Part shown: piece by piece, positions 33,458 through 42,894 of the stretch
Position numbering within the stretch: the first letter of the stretch is position 1
Layout of the letters: each line of letters opens with the position of its first letter
NCBI GenBank assembly: GCA_045538555.1
Contig: JAZSRP010000016.1
Coordinates: forward strand, 22,782 to 86,781
Length of the DNA stretch: 64,000 bases
Direction: 5' to 3'
DNA from: Coliplasma sp045538555
GTDB taxonomy: Bacteria > Bacillota > Clostridia > Oscillospirales > CAG-382
The notes under the pieces: generated by a model
What the model was told of the DNA's origin: nothing
The model's database searches: none
The model's input: the letters and a program-made list of their open reading frames with translations, nothing else
Translations under genes and position numbers: made by a program

Positions 33458-34522
33458 TTAAAGCTCCAGCGCAAGGTCTCCGGTTTTGATCCAGCCCAAC
33501 TTGCGAAATACCTCACTGAAAGCAAGTGTTGCCACTGCAGGGATAAGCAGACATACCACAAAAATTCCGATCCAAAGCTCAGCAGTCATGGTCTCAACAG
33601 AAGAGATAACACCAAGAGGCCCTACCAAACCGCAGGTGCCCATACCTGCAGAAACACCGGTGTTTGGAAGCTTGAATACAAGGGTTGCAACAGGTCCTGC
33701 AATCGCAGAGGAAAGAATTGATGGAATCCAGATGATGGGTTTTTTGATAATATTTCCCATCTGGAGCATAGATGTTCCCAAGCCCTGTGCGAGAATGCCG
33801 CCCCAACGGTTTTCTCTAAAGCTCATTACAGCAAATCCAACCATCTGACAGCAGCAGCCTGCTGTTGCAGCGCCGCCGGCAATGCCTGTAATACCGATCA
33901 TCGCGCAAATTGCTGCAGAGCTGATGGGCAGGGTAAGGATGATACCAACAACAACAGAAACAATGATTCCCATCACAAAGGGATGCATCTCCGTTGCGGT
34001 ATTAATAAAATCACCCAGCCAATACATGCCGTACGCCACACCCGGGCAGCAGATGGATGCAATACCGTATCCGATAAGAATTGTAAAAATCGGAGTAACA
34101 AGAATGTCAACCTTTGTGCGCTTGTTGACCAGCTTTCCGATCTCGGTTGCGATGAGAACCGCAAGAAAAGATCCGGCAGGCCCTGCGGAATAAAAAATCT
34201 CGCTGCCATTTGCGGTAATGGTGGAACCCATAATGTAGCCCATGGCGCCCACAACAGCGGCTGAATAAAGCAAAAGCCCTGTCGCCTTGAGAGCCATGGC
34301 AACAGCCACACCAATGGCGGCTCCGACCACGTAGTTGTTCATGGCAATTGCCGAAATATCAAGCAAAAACTGAATATCCAGCTGTTGACCAAGAGTTTTG
34401 AGAATGGTGCCAACCAGGAGGGAAACAAAAAGTCCCTGTGCCATTGCACCCATTGCAGTAACAAAATAGGTTTTCCAGGATAGCTCAATCCCTCTGGATT
34501 TTAAAAAGTTCCTGATTTTCAT
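33458..34522 (-). CDS. PTS sugar transporter subunit IIC (PTS_EIIC_2 type)
   Basis: A 354-residue polytopic membrane protein with about nine to ten helices. The opening KIRNFLKSRGIELSWKTYFVTAMGAMAQGLFVSLLVGTI and the core NNYVVGAAIGVAVA, GPAGSFLAVLIATEIGKLV, LPISSAAI and AAGPVAT-like segments fit the stand-alone PTS_EIIC_2 family. No IIA or IIB gene is nearby, as is common in this family, and the substrate is unknown. It may not be a true phosphotransferase permease. Confidence 0.82.
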   Translation of the reverse strand: MKIRNFLKSRGIELSWKTYFVTAMGAMAQGLFVSLLVGTILKTLGQQLDIQFLLDISAIAMNNYVVGAAIGVAVAMALKATGLLLYSAAVVGAMGYIMGSTITANGSEIFYSAGPAGSFLAVLIATEIGKLVNKRTKVDILVTPIFTILIGYGIASICCPGVAYGMYWLGDFINTATEMHPFVMGIIVSVVVGIILTLPISSAAICAMIGITGIAGGAATAGCCCQMVGFAVMSFRENRWGGILAQGLGTSMLQMGNIIKKPIIWIPSILSSAIAGPVATLVFKLPNTGVSAGMGTCGLVGPLGVISSVETMTAELWIGIFVVCLLIPAVATLAFSEVFRKLGWIKTGDLALEL

Positions 34523-34593
34523 ATTACACTTCCTTTGGTTTGATAACAGTTATTTTATCCTTGTCATCTGTATGTGTCAATATGATTTTTCAA

Positions 34594-34632
34594 CAAAAAA
34601 AGTCTGTTGTAAAACGATTTTTGCAACAGACC
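34594..34632 (-). terminator. intrinsic terminator of sigG
   Basis: On the minus strand GTCTGTTG (34631-34624) pairs with CAACAGAC (34609-34602) and is followed by seven T. It lies 16 bases after the sigG stop. Confidence 0.8.
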
Positions 34633-34647
34633 AAAAAATATTTGTTT

Positions 34648-35418
34648 TTATTGCATCATTTTTCGCACCTGTTCAAGAGCGTTTTTTTCAAGTCTGCTCA
34701 CCTGTGCCTGAGAGATCCCGATTTCTTTTGACACCTCGGTTTGGGTTTTACCGCTGTAGTATCTCATCAAAAGAATCTTTTTTTCGCGATTCCCCAAAGA
34801 ATTGATGGCTGTATTTATTGCAATGTTATCCAGCCAGTTTTCGTCATTGGAGTTTGTATCTTTGATCTGATCCAACACAAAAACAGAGTCTCCGTTGTCA
34901 GAATAGACCGGCTCAAAAAGAGAAATAGGTTCAAGAATTGCATCCAATGCCGTTGCAACCGATGCGGTCTTTTCACCAAGCTCTTTTGCGATCTCCTCCA
35001 CAGTGGGCTCTTTTGATGTTTTTGACCACAAGCGCTCCCGAACCTGAAGTGCCCTGTATGCAAGATCGCGCAATGAACGGGGAACTCTTACGGGATTGTA
35101 ATCACGAAGGTAGCGTCTCAGCTCGCCAATAATCATAGGAACGGCATAAGTTGAGAATTTTAAGTCAAGAGAAACGTCAAAATTGTCAATGGCTTTGATA
35201 AGTCCGATGCACCCCACCTGAAAAAGATCATCAGGGTTGTCACCCCTGTTCTGAAATGAACGCAGTACGCTGAGGACAAGACGCAAATTTCCGTTTATCA
35301 ACTTCTCGCGGGCGGATTTGTCTCCCTGTTTTGTGCGGATCAGCAAGTCGCTCTTTTCTTTTTCGGACAAAACTTTCAGCTTTGAGGTATTGACACCGCA
35401 TATCTCGACCTTGTACAT
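34648..35418 (-). CDS. sigG: sporulation sigma factor SigG
   Basis: A 256-residue sigma-70 family factor that directs late forespore transcription. The N-terminus MYKVEICGVNTSKLKVLSE is the hallmark of SigG (interaction site of anti-sigma factor SpoIIAB/CsfB). Region 2 is GNLRLVLSVLRSFQNRG...DLFQVGCIGLIKAIDNFD, region 3 is KEPTVEEIAKELG, and region 4 is KTQTEVSKEIGISQAQVSRLEK. Start at 35418 has GGAGG six bases upstream. It is a lone gene here, not beside sigE and spoIIGA. It shows that the organism has sporulation genes. Confidence 0.95.
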   Translation of the reverse strand: MYKVEICGVNTSKLKVLSEKEKSDLLIRTKQGDKSAREKLINGNLRLVLSVLRSFQNRGDNPDDLFQVGCIGLIKAIDNFDVSLDLKFSTYAVPMIIGELRRYLRDYNPVRVPRSLRDLAYRALQVRERLWSKTSKEPTVEEIAKELGEKTASVATALDAILEPISLFEPVYSDNGDSVFVLDQIKDTNSNDENWLDNIAINTAINSLGNREKKILLMRYYSGKTQTEVSKEIGISQAQVSRLEKNALEQVRKMMQ

Positions 35419-35489
35419 AAAAAACCTCCAAAATGGTTTACACAAAAAGTGTTCCCATCTTGGAGGCAAAAAAATCCGTCAAATTGTAA

Positions 35490-36788
35490 TCATTCTGAAA
35501 AATTAAAGGTATTATTCTCTCTGCCGCTTTGCTGCTTTGAACCTTTGTGCTTTTTGAAAGAAACAACAAAAGCTGTTCCACTGTCGGCGTTGCTGGTGAC
35601 CGAAATTTTTCCGTTGTTTGTCTCCACAATTCGCTTTGCGATTGAGAGTCCCAGACCGTTGCCGCCGATCTCACGAGAACGGGAAGTGTCAACACGGAAA
35701 AAGCGTTCAAATACCCGAGGGAGCATCTCCTTTGGTATCGGATCTCCGGTGTTGAAAACCGAAATGACTGCTTTGTCAGAATCAGAAAACAATTTAAATT
35801 TTATCACGCCGTTTGTGTTGGAGTATTTCACGGCATTGTCCAGCAATATCACAATGAGCTCCTTGATAGCTTTTGCTTGGCCGTATACAAAAACCGACGG
35901 TTGAATGTTTATCTCAAAAGATTTGTTTCGCTCAAAGCATATGCTCTCAAATGGCAGAGCCGCTTCATATGAAGCGCTGCTGAGGTCAAAAATTTCGCTC
36001 TCTTCGCTTTTGATGATCTCGTCGGACTTTGCAAGATAGAGCATATCAGTCACAAGGGATGACATTCTGGTTGTCTCGTCTTTTATGTTTGACAGCCATT
36101 TTGACTGCTCGCAAACCCGTGACTCGGGATTTGAAAGCAATATTTCTGTGTTTGCAAGTACAACCGTAATGGGTGTTTTTAGTTCATGAGATGCATCTGA
36201 GATGAGTTGTTGCTGTTGCTTCAGGGATTTTTCAATAGGAGATGCAACAAATCCGGCCAAAAGTATGCTGATAAAGAAAAACACGACAAAAACAGTGATT
36301 CCTACTACAAAAAATAATACAAAGTGTCTTGCAAGCTCATCATATTCATACTGCCTGTCAAGAAAAATAATCTTTTTTCCAACAGGAGTGGTTTTATAAT
36401 GGTATCTGAAATTAAAATCATCAAGAATTCCAATGTCAGAGGTTTGGCTGTTTACTGCATTGATGAGGTTGTTGATGTGTGTTTTTTGCGCTTCTGTCAG
36501 CTCCGCTTCATCCCCGAAACCTTGAATATAACAGGTGTTGTTGAACTCATTGAGGTCGATAATATATGTTGATAGGTGAGAGTATCTGTCTTTTTTTGCG
36601 CTTTCGGGATCCAAAAAATGATCCAGCCCGGTTCTTCCGGTCATGAGAATATCAGTCATGGCGTTGATGCTTTTATTTTCAAGGTCGTTTTTTGTGTGAA
36701 CAAAGATAATAACACATACGATTGTCACAAATGTGAGTATCAGCGTCATGTTGATAACGACAAATTTTCTTTTCAGCTTTTTGATCAA
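35490..36788 (-). CDS. two-component sensor histidine kinase
   Basis: A 432-residue membrane kinase. TM1 is about 10-31, an extracytoplasmic sensor domain spans about 32-155, and TM2 is about 157-183. The HisKA box SDASHELKTPI (about 198-208) has the phosphorylated His. The HATPase domain has N in LLDNAVKYS, FNTGDPIP, and GNGLGLSIAKRIVE. It overlaps its response regulator by four bases. The signal is unknown. Confidence 0.95.
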   Translation of the reverse strand: MIKKLKRKFVVINMTLILTFVTIVCVIIFVHTKNDLENKSINAMTDILMTGRTGLDHFLDPESAKKDRYSHLSTYIIDLNEFNNTCYIQGFGDEAELTEAQKTHINNLINAVNSQTSDIGILDDFNFRYHYKTTPVGKKIIFLDRQYEYDELARHFVLFFVVGITVFVVFFFISILLAGFVASPIEKSLKQQQQLISDASHELKTPITVVLANTEILLSNPESRVCEQSKWLSNIKDETTRMSSLVTDMLYLAKSDEIIKSEESEIFDLSSASYEAALPFESICFERNKSFEINIQPSVFVYGQAKAIKELIVILLDNAVKYSNTNGVIKFKLFSDSDKAVISVFNTGDPIPKEMLPRVFERFFRVDTSRSREIGGNGLGLSIAKRIVETNNGKISVTSNADSGTAFVVSFKKHKGSKQQSGRENNTFNFSE

Positions 36789-37471
36789 GTCTCTGTCTCA
36801 CCTCCGCACACAAGATGATATCCGATTTTTCTGATGGTGTTTATTGATACGGTTGAACCTACAAAATCCAGCTTTTTTCGTAGGAATGAGATATATACCT
36901 CCACGTTGTTATCCTCCGCATCGGAGAGATAACCCCATACTTTTGTGATAATGTCATCTTTGCTGAAAATCTGGGAAGGGTTGGACATAAACAGCTTGAG
37001 GATCTCAAATTCTTTAAAACCGAGATGAACGGATTTTCCGTTGGCCTCAAGAGTGTAGGTGTTGAGATTGAGACAGAGATTGTCCAATCTCAGTGTGTCA
37101 ACAATAATCTCACCCTTGCGCCTTGTGAGAGCGCGTATACGTGCCAAAAGCTCGTCTTTTAAAAACGGCTTGGTCAAATAATCGTCAGCACCGCAATCGA
37201 GACCTCTCACCTTATCGTTTACGTCGTCGCGGGCAGTGAGCAAAAGAACCGGGGTGTTGATTTTTTTTGCTCGCAGATGCTTTAGTATTTCAAACCCGTC
37301 CATTCTGGGTATCATAATGTCAAGCAGAATCACGTCGTATATTCCGCTTTCGGCATATTCAAGTCCGTCAATGCCGTCATAAACCGCATCGCAGGCGTAT
37401 TTTTGTGCAGTCAAAATCTCTTTCAAACTGTCAGCGAGGTTTCGCTCGTCTTCCACAACAAGTATGTTCAT
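36785..37471 (-). CDS. OmpR-family response regulator
   Basis: A 228-residue regulator. The receiver domain (1-115) has acidic pocket VVEDERN, phosphorylation Asp in DVILLDIMIPRMDG (about D51), T in LLLTARDD, and K in DDYLTKPF. The winged-helix domain (about 130-228) ends VGSTVSINTIRKIGYHLV. Start at 37471 has GGAGG; the longer frame is leader. It is first gene of the pair with the kinase at 35490. Confidence 0.95.
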   Translation of the reverse strand: MNILVVEDERNLADSLKEILTAQKYACDAVYDGIDGLEYAESGIYDVILLDIMIPRMDGFEILKHLRAKKINTPVLLLTARDDVNDKVRGLDCGADDYLTKPFLKDELLARIRALTRRKGEIIVDTLRLDNLCLNLNTYTLEANGKSVHLGFKEFEILKLFMSNPSQIFSKDDIITKVWGYLSDAEDNNVEVYISFLRKKLDFVGSTVSINTIRKIGYHLVCGGETET

Positions 37472-37531
37472 ATTATATCGCCTCCGATTGTGATGATAGA
37501 GCAATTAACTTAAAACCCACTTAAAACCAAA

Positions 37532-37557
37532 GTATGGCGGAAATAATTCCGCCATAC
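37532..37557. terminator. hairpin between the two-component genes and the zinc-ribbon protein gene
   Basis: GTATGGCGGAA (37532-37542) pairs perfectly with TTCCGCCATAC (37547-37557) around ATAA. On the minus strand it is followed by a T-rich stretch, so it probably ends the transcript of the gene at 37566. Confidence 0.7.
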
Positions 37558-37565
37558 GGTAGGTA

Positions 37566-38606
37566 TCAGTTGATTTTTATGGTTTCGATTACCAGCGGAT
37601 CTTTTTTCTTCATGGATTTTTCGCGAAGGGAGAGAAGAAAAATAGCAGAGCCAACAATGGCAAACAAAAGACTTATGGTAAGAAAAACATAAAATTTTCC
37701 GGAGAATGAAACAAAATTGTCAACCACGTCATCGGGTACGGTGCTTCTGACGTGAACCAGCCAAAATGATTTGTTTGAAAGGTTGGATACAGCAAATCCG
37801 CCTTTTTTCAAAAATTCAAACACAACGCCGATATACTGACCGATTGCTGAAAAAACAACCGCGCATACAGGCACCGTGACATACACACCCATGGAGACCT
37901 TTTTGCAAAAAGCACGGTATCCGACATAAGCAAGGAGAGCAACAGCAAAACCAAGGGCGGAGAAAATATACCTTACTTCAAACTCTGTGTTGCCGATGGC
38001 AGGGGAGATAAAGTAATAAAACACAAAATACAGCCCAACACCAAGCAGCGAAAACAAAACCGAGCCAAGCACACCGGGCACAATGGGGGAATCTGATTTG
38101 GCAGGTGCTTGTGTTGCTTCTTCTTTGTTGTGATCCTCCAGAGCTTCAAAGGCGCAGTGCTCACACATCAGTCTGTTGTCGCAACCAAATGTTACCTTTT
38201 TGGGGTTGCGCGTGCCAAACTTGTTTCCGCAAACAGAGCAACGCAAAGCACCGTCGATCTCGTTTTCGATGAGCAGTGCAACGCAAGAATCGATCAGTCG
38301 GAGAAAATCCGTGATTCCGCATCCTGCAACCACCTTGAGACCGTCCTCGGCAAGGGAGTAATCAGTGATGGAAAACTCATCCATACGTGCCGAAAACGAT
38401 TCGGAAAACGAATATCTCTTGCTGGCATTTTCCTCGCCGTCGGAGAACTTGAAATTGAAATAAGCAACCTTTTTTCCTGCATCCTCGTATGCAGAGACAA
38501 GGTACCCGCCATAGATGGCATAGGCATGGCATTTTGCACTTGAATCAGCGGCATAATACTGAAATCCGATGCCCTCAAGAGCAGAAAGAAGATTTTTTGA
38601 AATCAT
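37566..38606 (-). CDS. hypothetical membrane protein with a zinc-ribbon-like module
   Basis: A 346-residue protein that I cannot assign. The N-terminal about 140 residues look soluble and alpha/beta. A treble of cysteines, CSVCGNKFG...CDNRLMCEHC (about 148-180), resembles a zinc ribbon. Four hydrophobic helices follow in the second half (about 203-228, 238-258, 265-290 and 308-335 as a rough guide), and a basic tail is near the end. Start at 38606 has GAGGAT upstream. It faces away from the pot operon and lies upstream of the two-component genes, but a hairpin separates them. Confidence 0.75.
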   Translation of the reverse strand: MISKNLLSALEGIGFQYYAADSSAKCHAYAIYGGYLVSAYEDAGKKVAYFNFKFSDGEENASKRYSFSESFSARMDEFSITDYSLAEDGLKVVAGCGITDFLRLIDSCVALLIENEIDGALRCSVCGNKFGTRNPKKVTFGCDNRLMCEHCAFEALEDHNKEEATQAPAKSDSPIVPGVLGSVLFSLLGVGLYFVFYYFISPAIGNTEFEVRYIFSALGFAVALLAYVGYRAFCKKVSMGVYVTVPVCAVVFSAIGQYIGVVFEFLKKGGFAVSNLSNKSFWLVHVRSTVPDDVVDNFVSFSGKFYVFLTISLLFAIVGSAIFLLSLREKSMKKKDPLVIETIKIN

Positions 38607-38784
38607 AAAAATATCCTCACGAAAATGGAATAATAAAAATACGCATAACTGTACTTCATATAATATATCACTGTTTCCAAATGGTTTGGTTAACAATTTG
38701 TTAACATTTTAAACTTAGAAAATAAAACAAGTATTTTTGTCAAAAAATCGGAAAATTATGCATAAGAAAGGAAGAAAGAATATT

Positions 38785-38845
38785 GGGCAAAAAATGTCTA
38801 AATTTGCCCCAAACTATTGACAAAAGATGCAATAAACTGTATTAT
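38785..38845 (+). promoter_or_regulatory. promoter and adjacent inverted repeat of the pot operon
   Basis: A perfect TTGACA (38817-38822) and TATTAT (38840-38845) have 17-base spacing. Just upstream, GGGCAAA (38785-38791) and TTTGCCC (38803-38809) form an inverted repeat that could be a regulator site. The rest of the divergent gap from 38607 is AT-rich without other clear signals. Confidence 0.7.
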
Positions 38846-38883
38846 CAAAGTGATATATTTTATATATGAACAGGAGCAAAAAA

Positions 38884-40017
38884 TTGAAGGAAAATCCCGG
38901 AGGGCCGCTTCTTCGGCTCGAAAATATTTCTGTAAAATTTGATAATGATCAGATACTCAACAACCTTTGCCTTGACATCAACGAAAAGGAGTTTGTGACA
39001 CTTCTCGGTGCATCCGGTTGCGGAAAAACCACCACACTCCGCATACTCGCCGGGTTTGTAAAGCCCGACAGCGGAAACGTGTACTTTGAGGGTAAGAGAA
39101 TCAACGATCTTCCCCCATATGAGCGTCAGATCAATACCATATTCCAAAAATACGCTCTTTTTCCTCATCTCAACGTGTATGAAAACGTCGCATTTGGTCT
39201 GAGAGTACAAAAAAAGCCCGAAAAAGAGATTAAACAGACCGTCAACGAGATGCTTGAACTGGTCAATCTCAAGGGCTTTAATAAGCGTGATATAAATTCT
39301 CTGTCAGGCGGTCAGCAGCAGCGTGTTTCTATTGCCCGTGCACTTGCCGTAAAGCCTAGGGTTCTCCTGTTGGACGAGCCCCTCGGCGCCCTTGACCTCA
39401 AGCTCCGCAAGGATATGCAGGCCGAGCTGAAAGGGATCCAGCAGCGTCTTGGCATCACTTTTGTGTATGTCACTCACGATCAGGAGGAGGCGCTCTCCAT
39501 GTCCGACACGGTTGTTGTAATGGACGGTGGAAGGATCCAACAGATCGGCACACCGCTTGATATTTACAATGAGCCCAAAAATGCTTTTGTTGCAGATTTT
39601 ATCGGAGAGAGCAACATTGTTGACGGCATCATGGTAGATGATTTCAACGTACAGTTTGCAGGCCGGAATTTCAGATGCCTCGACAAGGGGTTTGACAGAT
39701 CCGAGCCGGTTGACGTTGTGATACGTCCTGAGGACGTTGATGTTGTACCTGTAGAAAATGGTATGCTCTACGGAGAGGTCACAAGTGTCACGTTCAAGGG
39801 AGTTCATTTTGAGATAATCGTTGACATCCGCGGCTTCAAATGGATGATCCAATCCACCGAGTATCAGCCGGTTGGTGCACGGATCGGCCTGTTTATTGAG
39901 CCGGATGCCATTCATATTATGAAAAAGAGTGAGTATTCAGGAGTGTTTGGAGATTACAGCTCTTATTCCGATGAGTTGGACAAGCTTTCTGAGAATACTG
40001 AGGAAGAAAATGAATAA
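38884..40017 (+). CDS. potA: spermidine/putrescine ABC transporter ATP-binding protein PotA
   Basis: A 377-residue ATPase of polyamine import. Walker A is GASGCGKTT, signature LSGGQQQRVSIARAL, Walker B VLLLDEPLGALD, and H-loop VYVTHDQEEALS. A C-terminal TOBE domain covers about 270-360. I chose TTG at 38884 because AGGAG lies seven bases upstream; the in-frame ATG at 38866 has no ribosome binding site. Its stop overlaps potB. First gene of a five-gene operon. Confidence 0.93.
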   Translation: MKENPGGPLLRLENISVKFDNDQILNNLCLDINEKEFVTLLGASGCGKTTTLRILAGFVKPDSGNVYFEGKRINDLPPYERQINTIFQKYALFPHLNVYENVAFGLRVQKKPEKEIKQTVNEMLELVNLKGFNKRDINSLSGGQQQRVSIARALAVKPRVLLLDEPLGALDLKLRKDMQAELKGIQQRLGITFVYVTHDQEEALSMSDTVVVMDGGRIQQIGTPLDIYNEPKNAFVADFIGESNIVDGIMVDDFNVQFAGRNFRCLDKGFDRSEPVDVVIRPEDVDVVPVENGMLYGEVTSVTFKGVHFEIIVDIRGFKWMIQSTEYQPVGARIGLFIEPDAIHIMKKSEYSGVFGDYSSYSDELDKLSENTEEENE

Positions 40018-40846
40018 AAAGAGCTCATTTCTTCAGCGTTTTGTTGCGGCTCCGTACACAGTGTGGGCGGTATTGTTTATCGTTATACCACTGTGTATGG
40101 TTGCTTGGTACACATTTACCGACGCTGACGGTGCTTTTACTCTTGACAATATAAAAAAATTGGCAGAGCAGGATTATGTTGATACATTTGTGCGTTCTAT
40201 CATGTACTCCATGATTGCCACAGTAGTGTGTCTTCTCATTGCTTTTCCGCTCTCCTATTTCATATCTCAGTCCACACGCCGTTTTCAGTCAATGGCCATC
40301 ATGCTTCTGATGCTTCCTATGTGGACAAACCTGCTGATACGTACTTATTCTCTCAGTCGATTGATTGAGAATACAGGTGTTATCAACAACATGCTGTCAG
40401 GCATCTTGGATGAACCTATCCATATGATAAACACGCCTTTTGCCGTGATTTTTGGTATGGTGTACAACTTCCTGCCGTATATGGTTCTTCCCATATACAC
40501 GGTCATCTCAAAGCTTGACAAAAATGTGATTGAGGCATCACAGGATCTTGGATGCAACAAGATTTCGGTTTTGACAAAGGTGATCATTCCTCTGTCAAAG
40601 GGCGGTATAGTATCAGGTATCACCATGGTTTTTGTGCCCGCCATCAGCACTTTTTATATTTCGCAGGCACTGGGCGGAGGCAAGAATATGCTTATTGGTG
40701 AGGCGATCGAGCACCAGTTCATCACTGCCGGAAACAAAAATTTTGGTTCTGCGCTGTCTCTGGTGCTGATGGTTCTCATTATGATCTCCATTGCCGTGAT
40801 GAACAAATTTTCGGATGATGAGGACGGGGGAGGTATGATACTGTGA
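40010..40846 (+). CDS. potB: spermidine/putrescine ABC transporter permease PotB
   Basis: A 278-residue permease with six helices. The EAA loop is EASQDLGCNKISVLTKVIIPLSKGG (about 178-202). The opening FVAAPYTVWAVLFIVIPLCMVAWYTFTD fits PotB. ATG at 40010 overlaps the potA stop and has AGGAAG upstream. Coupled to potC by a GTGA overlap. Confidence 0.93.
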   Translation: MNKKSSFLQRFVAAPYTVWAVLFIVIPLCMVAWYTFTDADGAFTLDNIKKLAEQDYVDTFVRSIMYSMIATVVCLLIAFPLSYFISQSTRRFQSMAIMLLMLPMWTNLLIRTYSLSRLIENTGVINNMLSGILDEPIHMINTPFAVIFGMVYNFLPYMVLPIYTVISKLDKNVIEASQDLGCNKISVLTKVIIPLSKGGIVSGITMVFVPAISTFYISQALGGGKNMLIGEAIEHQFITAGNKNFGSALSLVLMVLIMISIAVMNKFSDDEDGGGMIL

Positions 40847-41658
40847 AATTTTTGTCAAAGTTTTATATCTTTCTCATCTTCTTCCTGCTGTATGCACCTG
40901 TCATCGTAATGGTGGTTTTCTCATTCAACAGTACAGGCAGTCTCAGTGAGATGACAGGGTTTTCCCTAAAGTATTACAAAGAGGTGTTCAGCAACTCCGA
41001 CGTTGGAAACGCACTGAAAAACACCCTCATACTTGCAGTTACCACATCAGCGATCTCCGGAGTTTTGGGCACTTCTGCCGCTGTGGGTATCTCCCGTATG
41101 AAAAACAAATACTTGAGCCGTGGAATAATGTCAGTGACAAACGTTCCTATGATGAACCCCGATATAGTAACCGGTGTCTCTATGATGCTTTTGTTTGTGT
41201 CCTGCGCTTCCGTCATTGGGCTCAGTTCGGCTTTGAATTTTTGGACTTTGCTCATTGCACACGTCACGTTCAGTCTGCCATATGTGATTCTGTCGGTGCT
41301 GCCAAAAATCAAGCAGATGGACAAGCATCTTCCTGAGGCGGCAATGGATCTGGGTTGTACACCCATTATGTCCTTTTTCAAGGTCGAGCTGCCATGCATA
41401 ATGTCAGGCGTTGTGTCCGGAATGCTGATGGCATTTACACTGTCCCTTGACGATTTTCTCATCAGTTATTTTGTTTCGGGAAGCGGTTTCCAGACCTTGC
41501 CGGTATATATCTATTCTGTCGTACGCAAAGGCGTGAGACCCTCGCTTTATGCAATAAATACCCTTATTGTCGTTTTTGTGATGGTACTTCTCATACTCAT
41601 CAATGTTATCGGCAACAAGGATACCAAAGAAAAACATAAAAAGGAGATCAAAAATTGA
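40843..41658 (+). CDS. potC: spermidine/putrescine ABC transporter permease PotC
   Basis: A 271-residue permease with six helices. The EAA loop is EAAMDLGCTPIMSFFKVELPCIMSG (about 167-191), followed by the typical SLDDFLISYFVSG. It starts with GTG overlapping the potB stop and ends four bases into potD. Normal family length. Confidence 0.93.
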   Translation: MKFLSKFYIFLIFFLLYAPVIVMVVFSFNSTGSLSEMTGFSLKYYKEVFSNSDVGNALKNTLILAVTTSAISGVLGTSAAVGISRMKNKYLSRGIMSVTNVPMMNPDIVTGVSMMLLFVSCASVIGLSSALNFWTLLIAHVTFSLPYVILSVLPKIKQMDKHLPEAAMDLGCTPIMSFFKVELPCIMSGVVSGMLMAFTLSLDDFLISYFVSGSGFQTLPVYIYSVVRKGVRPSLYAINTLIVVFVMVLLILINVIGNKDTKEKHKKEIKN

Positions 41659-42893
41659 AAAAGATCATTGTTATCCTGCTTACAGCAGCACTTCTGTTTT
41701 CATTAGTAGTCATTTCCGCTTCTGCCGACGAGGAGCTTGCTTTTGCAGAAACAACGACTTCTGTGGATTATTCACAGTTTGAAGGTGTCACACTAAATGT
41801 TTTTAACTGGGGTTATTTTATCTCAGACGGCACCGATGATACTATCAACGTAAACGAAGAGTTTGAAAAGCTCACCGGAATCAAGGTTGTGTATGACACA
41901 TATGATTCCAATGAAAAGATGTATGCCAAGCTTTCTGCAGGCGGTGCAAACTATGACGTTGTGATCCCCTCCGATTATATGATCGGACGTCTTATTGCCG
42001 AGGACTATCTGGCAGAGATCGATTTTTCAAACATTCCCAACTACAAGTACATCTCCGATTCATACAAAAACACCCAATACGATCCTCAGAACAAGTATTC
42101 CGTACCTTATTCTGTGGGAATGGTGGGGATTATTTACAATACAAAGCAGGTTGAGGGTACCCCCGACAGCTGGTCTTTGATGTGGGACGAGAGATACAGA
42201 GACAAAATTCTCAATTTCAACAACTCACGTGATGCTTTTGCAACCGCACAGTTTTTTGAAGGGCTTGATATCAATTCAGAAAACCTTGCTGACTGGGACA
42301 AGGCGTATGACAAGCTGCTTGCACAAAAGGACGTGCTTCAGAGCTACGTGATGGATGAGATTTTCAACAAAATGGAGAGCGGCGAGGCGGCTGTTGCACC
42401 GTACTACGCAGGTGACTTTTTCACCATGTATGGCAACAACCCGGATCTTGCGTTTTATTATCCCAAGGAGGGTACAAACGTCTTCATTGACGCAGCATGT
42501 GTCCTCAAGAGTTCAAAAAACAAAAAAGCTGCAGAGTTGTATATCAACTTTTTGCTTGATCCCGTGATTGCAAGAGCAAATGCGGAGTATATTTATTATG
42601 CATCTCCCAACACTGCTGTTGTTAATGACGAGGATTACAAAGCATATCTGACGGAGCTTCATCCCGATGCGTATGATATTCTCTATGGAACAAAAGTCGG
42701 ATACAACGCAGTTTCTTTTGTCAATCTCTCGGATCCTACAAAGCAATATATGAATGATCTGTGGGAAAAGCTCAAGAGTACCAAGAGCGAGACCGGCTAC
42801 GGTGTGTATATTATCTGTGGTGTGATGCTTGCGGTAATTATCGGTTATTCAGTTTTTGCTGCTGTGAGAAAAAAGAGAAGAGAGCAGGAATAA
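41655..42893 (+). CDS. potD: spermidine/putrescine-binding protein PotD with C-terminal membrane anchor
   Basis: A 412-residue periplasmic-binding-protein homolog. The signal sequence (about 1-24) has no lipobox cysteine. The binding domain has NVFNWGYFISD near the N-terminus, YDVVIPSDYMIGRL and YSVPYSVGMVGIIYNT. Instead of a lipid anchor it has a C-terminal transmembrane helix (about 383-403) and a basic tail KKRREQE. Start is TTG behind AAGGAG, overlapping potC. Ligand class is supported by operon context. Confidence 0.92.
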   Translation: MKKIIVILLTAALLFSLVVISASADEELAFAETTTSVDYSQFEGVTLNVFNWGYFISDGTDDTINVNEEFEKLTGIKVVYDTYDSNEKMYAKLSAGGANYDVVIPSDYMIGRLIAEDYLAEIDFSNIPNYKYISDSYKNTQYDPQNKYSVPYSVGMVGIIYNTKQVEGTPDSWSLMWDERYRDKILNFNNSRDAFATAQFFEGLDINSENLADWDKAYDKLLAQKDVLQSYVMDEIFNKMESGEAAVAPYYAGDFFTMYGNNPDLAFYYPKEGTNVFIDAACVLKSSKNKKAAELYINFLLDPVIARANAEYIYYASPNTAVVNDEDYKAYLTELHPDAYDILYGTKVGYNAVSFVNLSDPTKQYMNDLWEKLKSTKSETGYGVYIICGVMLAVIIGYSVFAAVRKKRREQE

Positions 42894-42894
42894 A

